NCBI RefSeq assembly: GCF_030409555.1
Contig: NZ_JAUFPU010000018.1
Coordinates: forward strand, 62,001-126,000
Length of the DNA stretch: 64,000 bases
From: Chitinimonas viridis
GTDB lineage: Bacteria; Pseudomonadota; Gammaproteobacteria; Burkholderiales; Chitinimonadaceae
Reading direction: 5' to 3'
Both the position numbers and the translations under genes were made by a program. Within the stretch, counting starts at the first letter, position 1. Each line of letters starts with the position of its first letter. Under the pieces are notes generated by a model that had not been told where the DNA came from, did no database searches, and saw only the letters and a program-made list of their open reading frames with translations. Positions 17,762 through 26,325 of this stretch are shown piece after piece.

Positions 17762-18277
17762 TGCAGGGCGGTGGATGGCGAAACGGGACTCGGGCAGGCC
17801 ATCCTCATCCAGCCCGTCCCCTTCATGGCTGAAACCCAGCTTGGTCATCAACGCCAGTGACGCCGCGTTGGCAGGGTCTATGGTGGCCATGATGCGCACC
17901 AGATCGCTATGCTGCCAAGCCCATGCCAGCAGGGCCGCCGCCAGTTCGGTGGCGTAGCCCCGCCCCCAGCAGTCCGGCCGCAAGGCATAGATAATCTCGG
18001 CGCTATCGGCAGCACTCGCCTGCTCGCTATGTATCAGGCCTGCCCAGCCTATCACCGACCTGTCGTCGCGTTTCAATACCGCATGGGTACCAAATCCCCA
18101 GCGCGCCACATTGGCATTCGCCCGTTCAATCCAGACTGCCGTGTCAGCCCTGTCCAGCGTGGTGCCGTCGCCCACCCAGCGCATTACCTCGGCATCGCCG
18201 GTCAGCCGGCAAAAGTCATCAAGGTCCGCCGACTCCCAGCGCCGCAACAGCAGGCGCTCACTCTCCAGCCAATACAT
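17747..18277 (-). CDS. RimJ/RimL-type GNAT acetyltransferase
   Basis: A 176-residue protein of the RimJ/RimL branch of GNAT enzymes: N-terminal SERLLLRRWESADLDDFCRL, the central IGWAGLIH strand, motif A in LRPDCWGRGYATELAAALLA, and C-terminal NAASLALMTKLGFSHEG. It would acetylate an N-terminal or small-molecule amine; the substrate is unknown. Start ATG 18277 follows GGAAGGAC at ideal spacing. The gene end overlaps the end of the TPR gene on the other strand. Confidence 0.88.
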   Translation of the reverse strand: MYWLESERLLLRRWESADLDDFCRLTGDAEVMRWVGDGTTLDRADTAVWIERANANVARWGFGTHAVLKRDDRSVIGWAGLIHSEQASAADSAEIIYALRPDCWGRGYATELAAALLAWAWQHSDLVRIMATIDPANAASLALMTKLGFSHEGDGLDEDGLPESRFAIHRPASLAG

Positions 18278-18294
18278 CGTAAGTCCTTCCCACA

Positions 18295-18320
18295 AAAAAC
18301 GGCCGGCTTGCGCCGGCCGT
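18295..18320 (-). terminator. Rho-independent terminator of the S9 peptidase gene
   Basis: A 9-bp GC-rich stem (ACGGCCGGC / GCCGGCCGT, four-base loop) followed on the minus strand by a run of six T. It lies 24 bases past the stop of the peptidase gene. Confidence 0.88.
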
Positions 18321-18343
18321 CTTACTTGCCCATTACGCCTGGC

Positions 18344-20227
18344 CTAGCTGCCCAGATGCTTGCCAAAGAAACGTTCCATCGCCTCATAGGCCTCGAAGCG
18401 GTTTTCCTGGTTGGCAAAACCGTGCCCTTCGTTCTCCTTGACGATGTACTCCACATCCACGCCACGCTTTTTCAGCGCCGCCACGATCTGGTCAGACTCG
18501 GCCACATTCACGCGCGGGTCCTTGGCGCCCTGCAGCACCAACAGAGGTGCCTTGATCTTATCCACATGGAAGACCGGCGAGGCCGACTCCATCAGTGCCT
18601 TGTCCTTCTCCGGATTGCCCACCATCTCGTACATCATGTCCAGATAAGGCTTCCAGTAGGGCGGTATGGTCTTCATGAAGGTGAACAGATTGCTCACCCC
18701 CACGTAATCCACGCCACAGGCATACAGATCAGGCGAGAAGGTCAGGCCGGCCAGGGTGGCATAGCCGCCATAGCTGCCACCATAGATACAGACGCGTTTG
18801 CTGTCCGCCACGCCTTGCTTCACCAAGTGGTTGACGCCATCGCTGACGTCATCCTGCATGGTCTTGCCCCACTGCTTGAACGAAGCCTGCCAGAACGCCT
18901 TGCCGTAGCCGGTAGAGCCACGGAAGTTCATCTGCAGCACGGCATAGCCACGATTGGCCAGGAACTGCACCTCCGGGTTGAAGCCCCAGCTGTCACGCGC
19001 CCAAGGGCCGCCGTGCGGGTTGACGATCACCGGCAGGTTCTTGCCCTCGCTGCCCAGGGGCAGGGTCAGGTAGCCGTGTATGGTCAAGCCATCGCGGCTG
19101 GTATAGCTGATAGGCTTGGTACTGGCCATCTGCTGCTCGTTCAACCAGGGGGTGACTTCAGCCAGCTTTTCCAGCTTGTCAGCCTTGGCGTCGTAGTAGT
19201 AGCGGGTGCCACGGGTACGGTCATTCCAGGCCGAGACTATCCAGGCATCTTCATTCTTGTTGCCCTGCAGGGTGATCTCATACCCCGGCAGCTTGCCCTG
19301 CAGGCCCTTGATCAGCTTTTCAGTGGTGTCATCAAAGAAGTGCCGCTCCATCTTGGCGGTCTCATAGGTGGCTGCCGTCAGCACCTTGCGCTTCTTGGAG
19401 TAGCGCAGGCCGTCAACATCCACATCGTCGCGCTGGTAGACCACCTTCAGTTCCTTACCGGTAGCCGGGTCCATCTCGACGATGGCTACCTTGTCACGAC
19501 CCAGGTTGGAGGCGGCATAAAGGCGCTTGTTGTCGAAGGTAAAGAACAGCGGCGCCACCGAATCCTTGAAATTGGTGGTCAGTACCGTCTTGAACGGCGA
19601 TTTCTCATTGGCGCGGTAGAGCAGCGATGAGGTCACCCCATCGGTACTCTGGGCCACGCGTATGGCGCCCTTGTGGTCAGTAACCCAGCCAGTGATGTTG
19701 CCGGGGTTCTCGGCCACCATCTTCAGCTCGCCGGTCTTCACATTCAGCCGGTAGGCGTCGAACACCTCAGCCTTGCGCTTGTTCAGGCCGATCAATACAT
19801 CGGTGGGATGGCCTTCCAGATCATCGATCAGTTCCACCCGCACCTTGTCGAACGGAGTCAGGTCACGCGTGGCCTTGCCATCGCGGTCCACCGCATAGAG
19901 ATGGAAGTTCTCGTCGCCGCCATTGTCCTTGAGGAACAGCAGATGGTCGTCGCCCTTCCAGAAATACTGCCGGATATCCCTGTCCTTCACCGTGGTCAGC
20001 CGCTTGGCCTCACCACCCTTGGGCATGACATGGATATTCAGGCGGTTTTCGACCGGCTGGGTAAAGGAGATGTACTTGCCGTTGGGCGAAAGCTGGAAAT
20101 TGGTCTTTTCCGGATTCTTGAAGAAATCCCGCACCGGTATCTTGGGTGCAGTCACGACATTGGCAAAGGCAGCACCGGGTAGGGCCAGCATCAGGCCGCC
20201 TAGGCCTGCGGCAATCACGCGTTTCAT
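18344..20227 (-). CDS. Secreted S9 prolyl-oligopeptidase-family peptidase
   Basis: A 627-residue exported serine peptidase. It has a signal peptide (MKRVIAAGLGGLMLALPGAA, cut after AFA), an N-terminal beta-propeller region (about 30-370) and an alpha/beta-hydrolase domain with the nucleophile in GGSYGGYA (Ser485), an Asp in GAKDPRVNV and a His in NEGHGFAN. Such enzymes remove dipeptides or cut short peptides; location is likely periplasmic. A strong AGGAGGAG ribosome site precedes ATG 20227. It is a paralogue of the two S9 enzymes at 49.4 and 58.0 kb but has no TonB receptor beside it. Confidence 0.94.
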   Translation of the reverse strand: MKRVIAAGLGGLMLALPGAAFANVVTAPKIPVRDFFKNPEKTNFQLSPNGKYISFTQPVENRLNIHVMPKGGEAKRLTTVKDRDIRQYFWKGDDHLLFLKDNGGDENFHLYAVDRDGKATRDLTPFDKVRVELIDDLEGHPTDVLIGLNKRKAEVFDAYRLNVKTGELKMVAENPGNITGWVTDHKGAIRVAQSTDGVTSSLLYRANEKSPFKTVLTTNFKDSVAPLFFTFDNKRLYAASNLGRDKVAIVEMDPATGKELKVVYQRDDVDVDGLRYSKKRKVLTAATYETAKMERHFFDDTTEKLIKGLQGKLPGYEITLQGNKNEDAWIVSAWNDRTRGTRYYYDAKADKLEKLAEVTPWLNEQQMASTKPISYTSRDGLTIHGYLTLPLGSEGKNLPVIVNPHGGPWARDSWGFNPEVQFLANRGYAVLQMNFRGSTGYGKAFWQASFKQWGKTMQDDVSDGVNHLVKQGVADSKRVCIYGGSYGGYATLAGLTFSPDLYACGVDYVGVSNLFTFMKTIPPYWKPYLDMMYEMVGNPEKDKALMESASPVFHVDKIKAPLLVLQGAKDPRVNVAESDQIVAALKKRGVDVEYIVKENEGHGFANQENRFEAYEAMERFFGKHLGS

Positions 20228-20305
20228 GCAATCTCCTCCTGTAAGTCACCGGATAGGTGAATGCAGCAATATAACCATACCGACCAGTATGCTCAATCAA
20301 ACCGC

Positions 20306-21217
20306 TTAAGGTGGCGCAGGCTGTGGCGTTAACGCAGCAAGTGAATCGGCAATCTCGGCCTTGAGCCAGGCATGCAGCGCGGCCAGTGCCGGCTCGTGCT
20401 GCCGCCCTCGTGGGCAGACAAACCAATAGTGGTAGTCGGTCTGTATCCGCAGCGCCGGAAAAGGCGCAATCAACCGGCCACTACGCAGATCGTGGGCGAT
20501 CAGCACCGGGTCGGCCAGTGCCACGCCCATGCCCTGGCTGGCCACGTTCACCGCCATGTCGATCACCTCGAAACTAGGGCCAGATTCCAGCGCCGGGTGC
20601 TGTACGCCCACCTGGCGCAACCAGCGGCGCCAGTCGGCGTGGTCCGGGCTCAGGTGTATCAAGGCCTCGCCGGCCAGATCAGCCGGCTGGCGCAAGCGTT
20701 CGGCCATGGCCGGCGCACACACCGGCACCAGGGTCTCGGCAAACAGCGCCTCGCTATAGCCCTCGCCCGGCCCCTGATTGCCGGCCACGATGGCCGCATC
20801 AAAGTCCTCGCGCTCGAAATGGATACGGCTGAACGAGGCCGTGCTCATCCGCACCTCGATGCCAGGGTGCAGCCCCTGGAAGGCCGGCAGCCGTGGCAAG
20901 AACCAGCGTATGGCCAAGGTAGGCGGCAGCTTGATCTTGAGGTCGGCCGGCCGCTGGCATAGCCCCTCCACCGCATGCAGCAAACCGGCAAAGGCTTGCT
21001 CCACCGCCGGCAGCAGCTGGCGCCCCACGGCAGTCAGGGCAATGCCCCGCGCCTGCCGCACAAACAGCACCTCGCCGAGGTACTCCTCCAACTGCCGCAC
21101 CTGCCGGCTCACCGCACTCTGGGTCACATGCAAGACCTGGGCAGCCCGGCTCATATTGCCTTCGCGCGCCACAATGGCGAACACATGCAAGGCATCCAAC
21201 GGCGGCAAGCGTTTCAT
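20306..21217 (-). CDS. LysR-family transcriptional regulator (GcvA-like)
   Basis: A 303-residue regulator with an N-terminal winged helix-turn-helix (MSRAAQVLHVTQSAVSRQVR, about 22-41) and a type-2 periplasmic-binding-like effector domain (about 90-295). The start PPLDALHVFAIVAREGNMSR is typical of the GcvA subgroup. ATG 21217 follows GGAGAAGG; an in-frame start ten codons upstream was not used. It is divergent from an EamA exporter across 133 bases, so it probably controls that gene and itself. Confidence 0.93.
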   Translation of the reverse strand: MKRLPPLDALHVFAIVAREGNMSRAAQVLHVTQSAVSRQVRQLEEYLGEVLFVRQARGIALTAVGRQLLPAVEQAFAGLLHAVEGLCQRPADLKIKLPPTLAIRWFLPRLPAFQGLHPGIEVRMSTASFSRIHFEREDFDAAIVAGNQGPGEGYSEALFAETLVPVCAPAMAERLRQPADLAGEALIHLSPDHADWRRWLRQVGVQHPALESGPSFEVIDMAVNVASQGMGVALADPVLIAHDLRSGRLIAPFPALRIQTDYHYWFVCPRGRQHEPALAALHAWLKAEIADSLAALTPQPAPP

Positions 21218-21350
21218 CAGCCTTCTCCAGCCATGCATAAAACGCATAGCTTACATGCCAAAAAGGCGTTTGTGCTGCTTTGCCACAGGCCATAAATTGC
21301 TTGCTCTCGGCGCCATTCCACGCCACTCAACCCGCCCAAGGAGTCATGCC

Positions 21351-22262
21351 ATGCATGCAAACCTCTCAGCCCTTTCAGGCAATACCCGTGGCGTGCTGTG
21401 GATCGTGCTGGGCATGACGCTGTTCACCTTCATCAATGCCCTGTTCAAGCATCTGGGCGGCGAGTTGCCCATGGCCACGGTCATGTTTCTGCGCGCCCTG
21501 TGCATCCTGCTGCTGATCGCCCCTTTCGCACTGCGCCAGCGCGCCGCCGCCATCCGCACCCGCAAACCCGGGCTGCATCTGGGCCGCATGGTCTTCACCA
21601 GCCTCTCGGCCGCCTGTGCCCTCTACGCCCTGGCCCACCTCAGCCTGGGCGAGGTCACGGTCTACGCCCTGACCACCTCCATATGGCTGATACCACTGGG
21701 CCTGATCTTCCTCAACGAAGCCGTACGCCCCATGCGCTGGCTGGGGGTGGCAGTCGGTTTTGCGGGTGTATGGGTTGTGGCACAACCGGAAATCAGCGCC
21801 GTGAATTGGGCCCTGCTGGCCGCATTGACTGGCGCCTTGGCCGATGCCGCACTGGGCGTGCTGCTCAAGCGCGGGGCCAATAGCGAGTCCACCCTGGCCA
21901 TCATCTGGTGGACCTATCTGGGCCAATTGCTGGCCTTCGGCCTGTTCGCCGGCTTTGCCGTCCCGTCCCTGCTCGCCACCCAATGGCTGGGCCTGCTGCT
22001 ACTGGGTGGCATCAGCATCGCCTGCATGCAGTGTTTTGTACTCGGCTACCGCGCCGCCGATGCTTCACTGGCCGAGACCGGCTGCTTCAGCGGCCTGATC
22101 GTCGGACCACTGCTGGGCTGGCTGATGTTTGGCGAACTGCTGGGTGGCTATTACTGGATAGGCGCCCTACTACTGACCGCCGGCATCCTGATCGCCCTGT
22201 TCGAGCCCGACTGGCGCAGCCTGGTGCGGCGTCTCCGCCCCCGCAGCCGGCATCCGGCCTGA
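21351..22262 (+). CDS. EamA/DMT-family exporter
   Basis: A 303-residue inner-membrane protein with about ten hydrophobic segments in two EamA repeats (about 14-140 and 155-285), the pattern of drug/metabolite transporters such as RhaT/YdcZ relatives. It probably exports an amino acid or other small metabolite; no substrate can be named. ATG 21351 follows AAGGAG with seven-base spacing. It is divergent from the LysR gene and followed by a strong terminator. Confidence 0.9.
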   Translation: MHANLSALSGNTRGVLWIVLGMTLFTFINALFKHLGGELPMATVMFLRALCILLLIAPFALRQRAAAIRTRKPGLHLGRMVFTSLSAACALYALAHLSLGEVTVYALTTSIWLIPLGLIFLNEAVRPMRWLGVAVGFAGVWVVAQPEISAVNWALLAALTGALADAALGVLLKRGANSESTLAIIWWTYLGQLLAFGLFAGFAVPSLLATQWLGLLLLGGISIACMQCFVLGYRAADASLAETGCFSGLIVGPLLGWLMFGELLGGYYWIGALLLTAGILIALFEPDWRSLVRRLRPRSRHPA

Positions 22263-22312
22263 AGGGCGCCAACCCCACTCCTCGTCGGGATGCCTAGCCC
22301 GTCGATACTGAC

Positions 22313-22337
22313 AACCGGCCTTAGGGCCGGTTTTTTT
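22313..22337 (+). terminator. Rho-independent terminator after the EamA gene
   Basis: An 8-bp stem AACCGGCC / GGCCGGTT with loop TTAG, followed by a T7 tract. Confidence 0.92.
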
Positions 22338-22359
22338 GCCGGTGCAGGCTGCGGCAGAT

Positions 22360-23049
22360 TCAATCAATTGGGAAATCAGGCCACGCCATGCCCAGCGGTA
22401 ATTGCACCGGCCCAAACAGGAAATGCAGCACACGCCGCCGGCTGTTGCCAGTGGCTTTGGAAGAGGCGTGCAGCAGCAGAGGTTGCATGACCATCGCTGC
22501 ACCACGTGCGACGGGACACAGCACGGCGGCCTGTACCGCCTGGCAGCTCAGGCGGGCGGCAGGATCCAGTATGCCCAGGCGATGCGTCCCTGGTATCACC
22601 CGCAAGGCACCGTCATGGGGGCCGCAAGCATCTATATGCAGGCGTACGGCAAGCAGCCCCTGCAACACTGACAAAGGCGGCTGCACATACCAGCCGCCCT
22701 GTTTGAATGACCAACTCGTCAACTCAGGCGCATCCACCCTGGCGCCCAGCGGTATGCTCAAGTCCTGATGGAGTGCCACCAGCCAGTTGCGATCAAGTGA
22801 CTTCTCGAACAAGGTGCATTGCACGGCCACCAGGCCCGGCGGCAGCAAGCAGGCCAGTGCCGGATGCTGCTGCAGGCGTTGCGCCAGAGCGCGGCACCAG
22901 GCGTACTGCAGCAACTGGCGATTACCTGCCTGATCGTCGGCCAAGCCATGCTGGGCAGACAACTGTGCTGCCAGTGCATCACACTCCTGCTCCGTCAACA
23001 GGGGGTCGCTGATGGCGTAGCCCTGCTGCTGGTAGCGCGCTGGCAGCAC
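22360..23049 (-). CDS. Phytanoyl-CoA dioxygenase (PhyH)-like protein
   Basis: A 229-residue protein resembling Fe(II)/2-oxoglutarate oxygenases of the PhyH group. The iron-binding pair His-x-Asp appears as LHQDLS and the distal His as LLLHASSKA, followed by an Arg-rich strand (NSRRRVLHFLFG) that would bind 2-oxoglutarate. The hydroxylated substrate is unknown. The start is GTG at 23049 with GGAG nine bases before it; this site lies in the end of the xthA gene, seven bases away, so the two are probably co-transcribed. Confidence 0.82.
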   Translation of the reverse strand: MLPARYQQQGYAISDPLLTEQECDALAAQLSAQHGLADDQAGNRQLLQYAWCRALAQRLQQHPALACLLPPGLVAVQCTLFEKSLDRNWLVALHQDLSIPLGARVDAPELTSWSFKQGGWYVQPPLSVLQGLLAVRLHIDACGPHDGALRVIPGTHRLGILDPAARLSCQAVQAAVLCPVARGAAMVMQPLLLHASSKATGNSRRRVLHFLFGPVQLPLGMAWPDFPID

Positions 23050-23055
23050 CCAGGC

Positions 23056-23826
23056 TCACTCCGCCAGCGTCGCAATCACCGGCGCATGGTCGCTGGGTCG
23101 CTCCACCCGGCGAGGCTCCTTATCCACCTCGCAAGCCGTGCAGCGCTCGGCCAGTGGCCGCGACAGCAACACATGATCTATGCGCAGGCCGGCATTACGG
23201 CGGAAGCCCATCATGCGGTAGTCCCACCAGGTAAACGATTTCTCGGCCTGCTCAAACAGTCTGAAACTGTCCACCAGCCCCAGGTCCAGCAACTGCTGGA
23301 AGCGCTCGCGCTCCGGCGGGCTGACCAGCACGTCGCCAGCCCACTTGGCCGGATCATGCACATCGCGGTCTTCCGGGGCGATATTGAAATCGCCCACCAG
23401 GGCCAGCTTGCCATGCTGCTGCAATTGCTCGCCCACCCAGGCGATCAGGGCATCCAGCCAGGCCAGCTTGTAGGGATACTTCTCTGAATCCAGCGCCTGG
23501 CCATTGACCACATAGGCGCCGATGACGCGCACGCCATCCACGGTGGCGGCAATCACCCGCTTTTGCGGGTCTTCGTAATTGGGCAGGTTGTACTGCACGT
23601 CCAGCAGGGGCGCGCGTGAAATCAACGCCACGCCGTTGTAGGTCTTCTGCCCCACATAGGCCACATGAAAACCGGCGGCTTCTATCTCGGCCTTGGGAAA
23701 CGCATGGTCTTCCAGCTTGGTTTCCTGCAGTGCCAGTACCGTCAGCTCGGGCCGGCCGGCCAGCCATTCCAGCACCTGCGGCAGGCGTACTTTGAGGGAG
23801 TTCACATTCCAGGTGGCGATTTGCAT
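23056..23826 (-). CDS. xthA: Exodeoxyribonuclease III
   Basis: A 256-residue AP endonuclease/3'-exonuclease of base-excision repair. Motifs: [10 protein letters not shown] at the N-terminus, LQETKL with the metal-binding Glu, GDFNIAPED and C-terminal RIDHVLLS and PSDHAPV with the catalytic Asp-His. The start ATG 23826 ([11 protein letters not shown]) is the family start; an ATG three codons upstream is possible. A terminator for the upstream gene lies only about 20 bases before, so it likely has its own promoter. Confidence 0.95.
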   Translation of the reverse strand: MQIATWNVNSLKVRLPQVLEWLAGRPELTVLALQETKLEDHAFPKAEIEAAGFHVAYVGQKTYNGVALISRAPLLDVQYNLPNYEDPQKRVIAATVDGVRVIGAYVVNGQALDSEKYPYKLAWLDALIAWVGEQLQQHGKLALVGDFNIAPEDRDVHDPAKWAGDVLVSPPERERFQQLLDLGLVDSFRLFEQAEKSFTWWDYRMMGFRRNAGLRIDHVLLSRPLAERCTACEVDKEPRRVERPSDHAPVIATLAE

Positions 23827-23840
23827 GGCTTTCATCCGGC

Positions 23841-23870
23841 AATAAAAAACGGCGGTCTGAGCCGCCGTTT
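23841..23870 (-). terminator. Rho-independent terminator of the DUF4124 gene
   Basis: A perfect 9-bp stem (AAACGGCGG / CCGCCGTTT, six-base loop) followed on the minus strand by TTT and further A/T-rich sequence. Confidence 0.85.
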
Positions 23871-23892
23871 CGATGTTAGCAGTATTCGCCAC

Positions 23893-24390
23893 TCAAGGCT
23901 TCTTGGCTGCCTGGTCCTTGAGCGTAGGGTCGGCCGTCTTGCCATAGCCTGCCGCATCCAGCGCATTGCTCCAGCTGTTTTCCTCAAAACCCTTGAGCGT
24001 GCTGCCGCCCACCTGCAATACCGGCACCACGGTGTCGCCGGCAATGCGCTTCAGCTCTTCCATCTCGCCATTGCTGGCTTGCGGGTTGCGCATGGAGTAA
24101 GGCACGCCGCGCTTGGTCAGCAGCGCACGGGCCGAATCACAGGTATCGCCACAGCTATTGCTCCACAGCGTGACCGGATTCTTGCGTATGGCCTCGCGGG
24201 TGGCAAAGTTGCCGCCGCTGGTCTGTATCACATTACTCTTGATCTCGCGCTGCTCGGTCTTCTGGCCGGGTGGCGGCTGGTCTGAGAACACCACGTTGCC
24301 GTTTGCGTCCTTCCACTGGTAAACCTTGGCAGCATGCGCGACCGGCAGTGCCAACAGCAGGCCAAGTGTGACGAGGGCGGTAAGCTTCAT
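23893..24390 (-). CDS. Periplasmic DUF4124-glutaredoxin-like protein
   Basis: A 165-residue exported protein. After the signal peptide (MKLTALVTLGLLLALPVAHA) comes a DUF4124 segment (KVYQWKDANGNVVFSDQPPP), a linker, and a glutaredoxin-like domain (about 75-155) with the redox motif as SCGDTC and a cis-Pro region (TVVPVLQVGG). The two cysteines are separated by three residues (CxxxC) instead of the usual two. It probably has a thiol-redox role in the periplasm, by family. ATG 24390 follows GGAG. Confidence 0.87.
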   Translation of the reverse strand: MKLTALVTLGLLLALPVAHAAKVYQWKDANGNVVFSDQPPPGQKTEQREIKSNVIQTSGGNFATREAIRKNPVTLWSNSCGDTCDSARALLTKRGVPYSMRNPQASNGEMEELKRIAGDTVVPVLQVGGSTLKGFEENSWSNALDAAGYGKTADPTLKDQAAKKP

Positions 24391-24766
24391 GAGGGGTACT
24401 CCAGATTGCGCAGCCAATGATGACGATGGAATTATACGCGTTCACAAGGTGTTACGGCGACGCCTTTCGTAAACAAATAATGCACATCTGTCTACAGAAT
24501 AGGCAATGCCGCAGAGCGCAGCCAAGCGGCACAGGCATGCGATAATCCCACCGTATCCGCCTGCAAGGGACTTCCAGAGACCTCGATTTCTAAGCGAGAC
24601 AAGGCGTGAGTGAGCAATTTCGACGCAACCTATGGTTGATAGGTAAGGAGAAATTGTTCACGAGCAACGCCGTATCGCGACGAAAGCGAGGCCTCTGGGA
24701 GCGCCCTGCAGCCCGCCACCGTGCTGGCTTGGCGCCCTATCCGCCCCCAATCACAGAACGAGCCAC
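24391..24766. other. Intergenic region with a large stem-loop element
   Basis: About 376 bases without a gene, between the divergent DUF4124-glutaredoxin gene and the DUF2520 gene. The right half is occupied by a long imperfect inverted repeat (24572-24699), listed separately. Promoters for both genes must lie here. Confidence 0.6.
24572..24699. repeat. Interspersed stem-loop element A
   Basis: A 128-base imperfect palindrome. The outer arms (TTCCAGAGACCTCG at 24572-24585 against the reverse complement of CGAGGCCTCTGGGA at 24686-24699) pair at 12 of 14 positions; pairing continues inward through about 50 bases to an apical small stem ACCTAT / ATAGGT (about 24629-24645). Its core layout (AGGCGT ... 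apical stem, GGTAAGG ... CAACGCC) is shared by element B at 28.4 kb, so I read both as members of one dispersed family. Confidence 0.7.
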
Positions 24767-25633
24767 ATGGCGCCTGCAACCCTCAATCTGATCGGCCCCG
24801 GCCGCCTGGGACGTAGCCTGACACGGCTATGGCACGATGCTGGCGTCCTCACCCTGCAGGGCGTGGCAGGCCGTCGCCCGGCCATGGTGGACGAAGCCAT
24901 TGCGTTTATCGGCGCCGGCCAGGCCATGGCCCTGTCCGACCTGCCGGCAGCGGCCTTTACCCTGCTGGCCACGCCCGACGATGCCCTGCCCGACCTGGTC
25001 GTGCAGCTACTACAGGCCGGCATACTGGCGGCCGACAGCGTGGTACTGCATGCCAGCGGCGCCGTGGGCAGCGAGGTACTGGCCCCCCTGCGTTCGGCTG
25101 GCGTATGGGTTGCCAGCGTGCACCCGCTCAAATCGTTTGCCCAGCCCGCGCAAGCCATACAGGATTTCGCCGGCACCTGGTGCGGCTGCGAAGGCGACGC
25201 CATCGCCCTGGCACGGCTGGCACCGCTGTTCGATGTACTCGGCGCCCACCGCTTTAACATTGCCGCCCAGCACAAGACGCTATACCACGCAGGTGCCGTG
25301 CTGGCCTGCAACGATCTGGTCGCCCTGATGGAAGCCGCCTTGCGCTGCATGGCCGCCGCCGGCGTGCCCCGCGAACAGGCCTGGCCCGCCCTGCGCCCAC
25401 TGGTACAGGGCACCCTGGCCAATCTGGACCGGCTCGGCACCCAAGCCGCCCTCACCGGACCCATTGCGCGGGGCGACAACCACACCGTGGCCCGCCAACT
25501 GGCCGCCACCCAGGCGCTCGACCCCGCCGTGGCGCAGGCCTATCGCAGCCTGGGGCAGCTGGCACTGCAGCTGGCACAGCTCGATGCCGGCCAGCACCAA
25601 GCCCTGGCAGCATTGCTGGAGGCACAGCCATGA
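24767..25633 (+). CDS. Rossmann-like protein with DUF2520 domain
   Basis: A 288-residue soluble protein. The N-terminus has a dinucleotide-binding turn (LNLIGPGRLGRSLTRLW), followed by the Rossmann fold with LHASGAVGSEVL and SVHPLKSFAQP, and a C-terminal helical DUF2520 domain with HTVARQL. It resembles ketopantoate/6-phosphogluconate dehydrogenase-type oxidoreductases but the reaction is unknown. Start ATG 24767 has only a weak site (GAG). The stop overlaps the trmO start (ATGA), so trmO and recG follow in the same unit. Confidence 0.9.
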   Translation: MAPATLNLIGPGRLGRSLTRLWHDAGVLTLQGVAGRRPAMVDEAIAFIGAGQAMALSDLPAAAFTLLATPDDALPDLVVQLLQAGILAADSVVLHASGAVGSEVLAPLRSAGVWVASVHPLKSFAQPAQAIQDFAGTWCGCEGDAIALARLAPLFDVLGAHRFNIAAQHKTLYHAGAVLACNDLVALMEAALRCMAAAGVPREQAWPALRPLVQGTLANLDRLGTQAALTGPIARGDNHTVARQLAATQALDPAVAQAYRSLGQLALQLAQLDAGQHQALAALLEAQP

Positions 25634-26325
25634 GCCACTGGAACATGCAGGCCATAGGCCGGATAGAAAGCTGCTACAAGGAAAAATTCGCCATCCCCCG
25701 CCAGCCCGGCCTGACGCCGTCAGCCGAGGCCATCCTGCACCTGCTGCCCCCTTACGACACCCCCGACGCCGTGCGGGAGCTGGCGCAGTTCAGCCATGTC
25801 TGGCTGGTGTTTGTCTTCCACGCCACAGCCGGCCAGGGCTGGCGCCCTACCGTGCGCCCCCCCAAGCTGGGCGGCAACCAGCGCGTAGGGGTGTTCGCCA
25901 CCCGCTCCACCTTCAGGCCCAACCCCATAGGCCTGTCCGTGGCCAGACTGGAACGCATAGAGACCGACAACGGCGTGCGCCTGCACCTGGCCGGTGCCGA
26001 CCTGCTCGACGGCACACCCATACTCGATATCAAGCCCTACCTGGCTTACGCCGATGCTCTGCCGTATGCCTCCAACGGCTATGCCGATGATGGCGGCCAA
26101 CCGCTGCCGGTGCGTTTTTCAGCCGAAGCGGACGCCCAGCTGCTGGCCCTGCAGGCACGGCATCCCCGCCTGCGCAGCCTGATCGCCGAAGTACTGGCGC
26201 AGGACCCCCGCCCCGGCTATGCCGACGACCCCACACGGCGCTACGGCATGGCCCTGTACGATCTCAACATACTGTGGTGCTGCGATGCTGCCGGCGCCCT
26301 GGTCATCAGCATACTGCCTGCATGA
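25630..26325 (+). CDS. trmO: tRNA (N6-threonylcarbamoyladenosine37-N6)-methyltransferase TrmO
   Basis: A 231-residue protein of the UPF0066/YaeB (TsaA) family that N6-methylates t6A at position 37 of threonine tRNA in E. coli. Conserved parts: the N-terminal IGRIESCYKEKFAIPRQPGL, the central GVFATRSTFRPNPIGLS and LDGTPILDIKPYLAYAD, and the C-terminal DDPTRRYGMALYDLNI. Its start overlaps the DUF2520 stop and its stop overlaps the recG ATG, each by four bases. Confidence 0.93.
   Translation: MSHWNMQAIGRIESCYKEKFAIPRQPGLTPSAEAILHLLPPYDTPDAVRELAQFSHVWLVFVFHATAGQGWRPTVRPPKLGGNQRVGVFATRSTFRPNPIGLSVARLERIETDNGVRLHLAGADLLDGTPILDIKPYLAYADALPYASNGYADDGGQPLPVRFSAEADAQLLALQARHPRLRSLIAEVLAQDPRPGYADDPTRRYGMALYDLNILWCCDAAGALVISILPA

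Noticed and set aside
24606-24791. A 61-codon frame inside stem-loop element A
   Set aside because: It reads through the palindrome into the DUF2520 gene out of frame; repeats of this kind often give chance frames.
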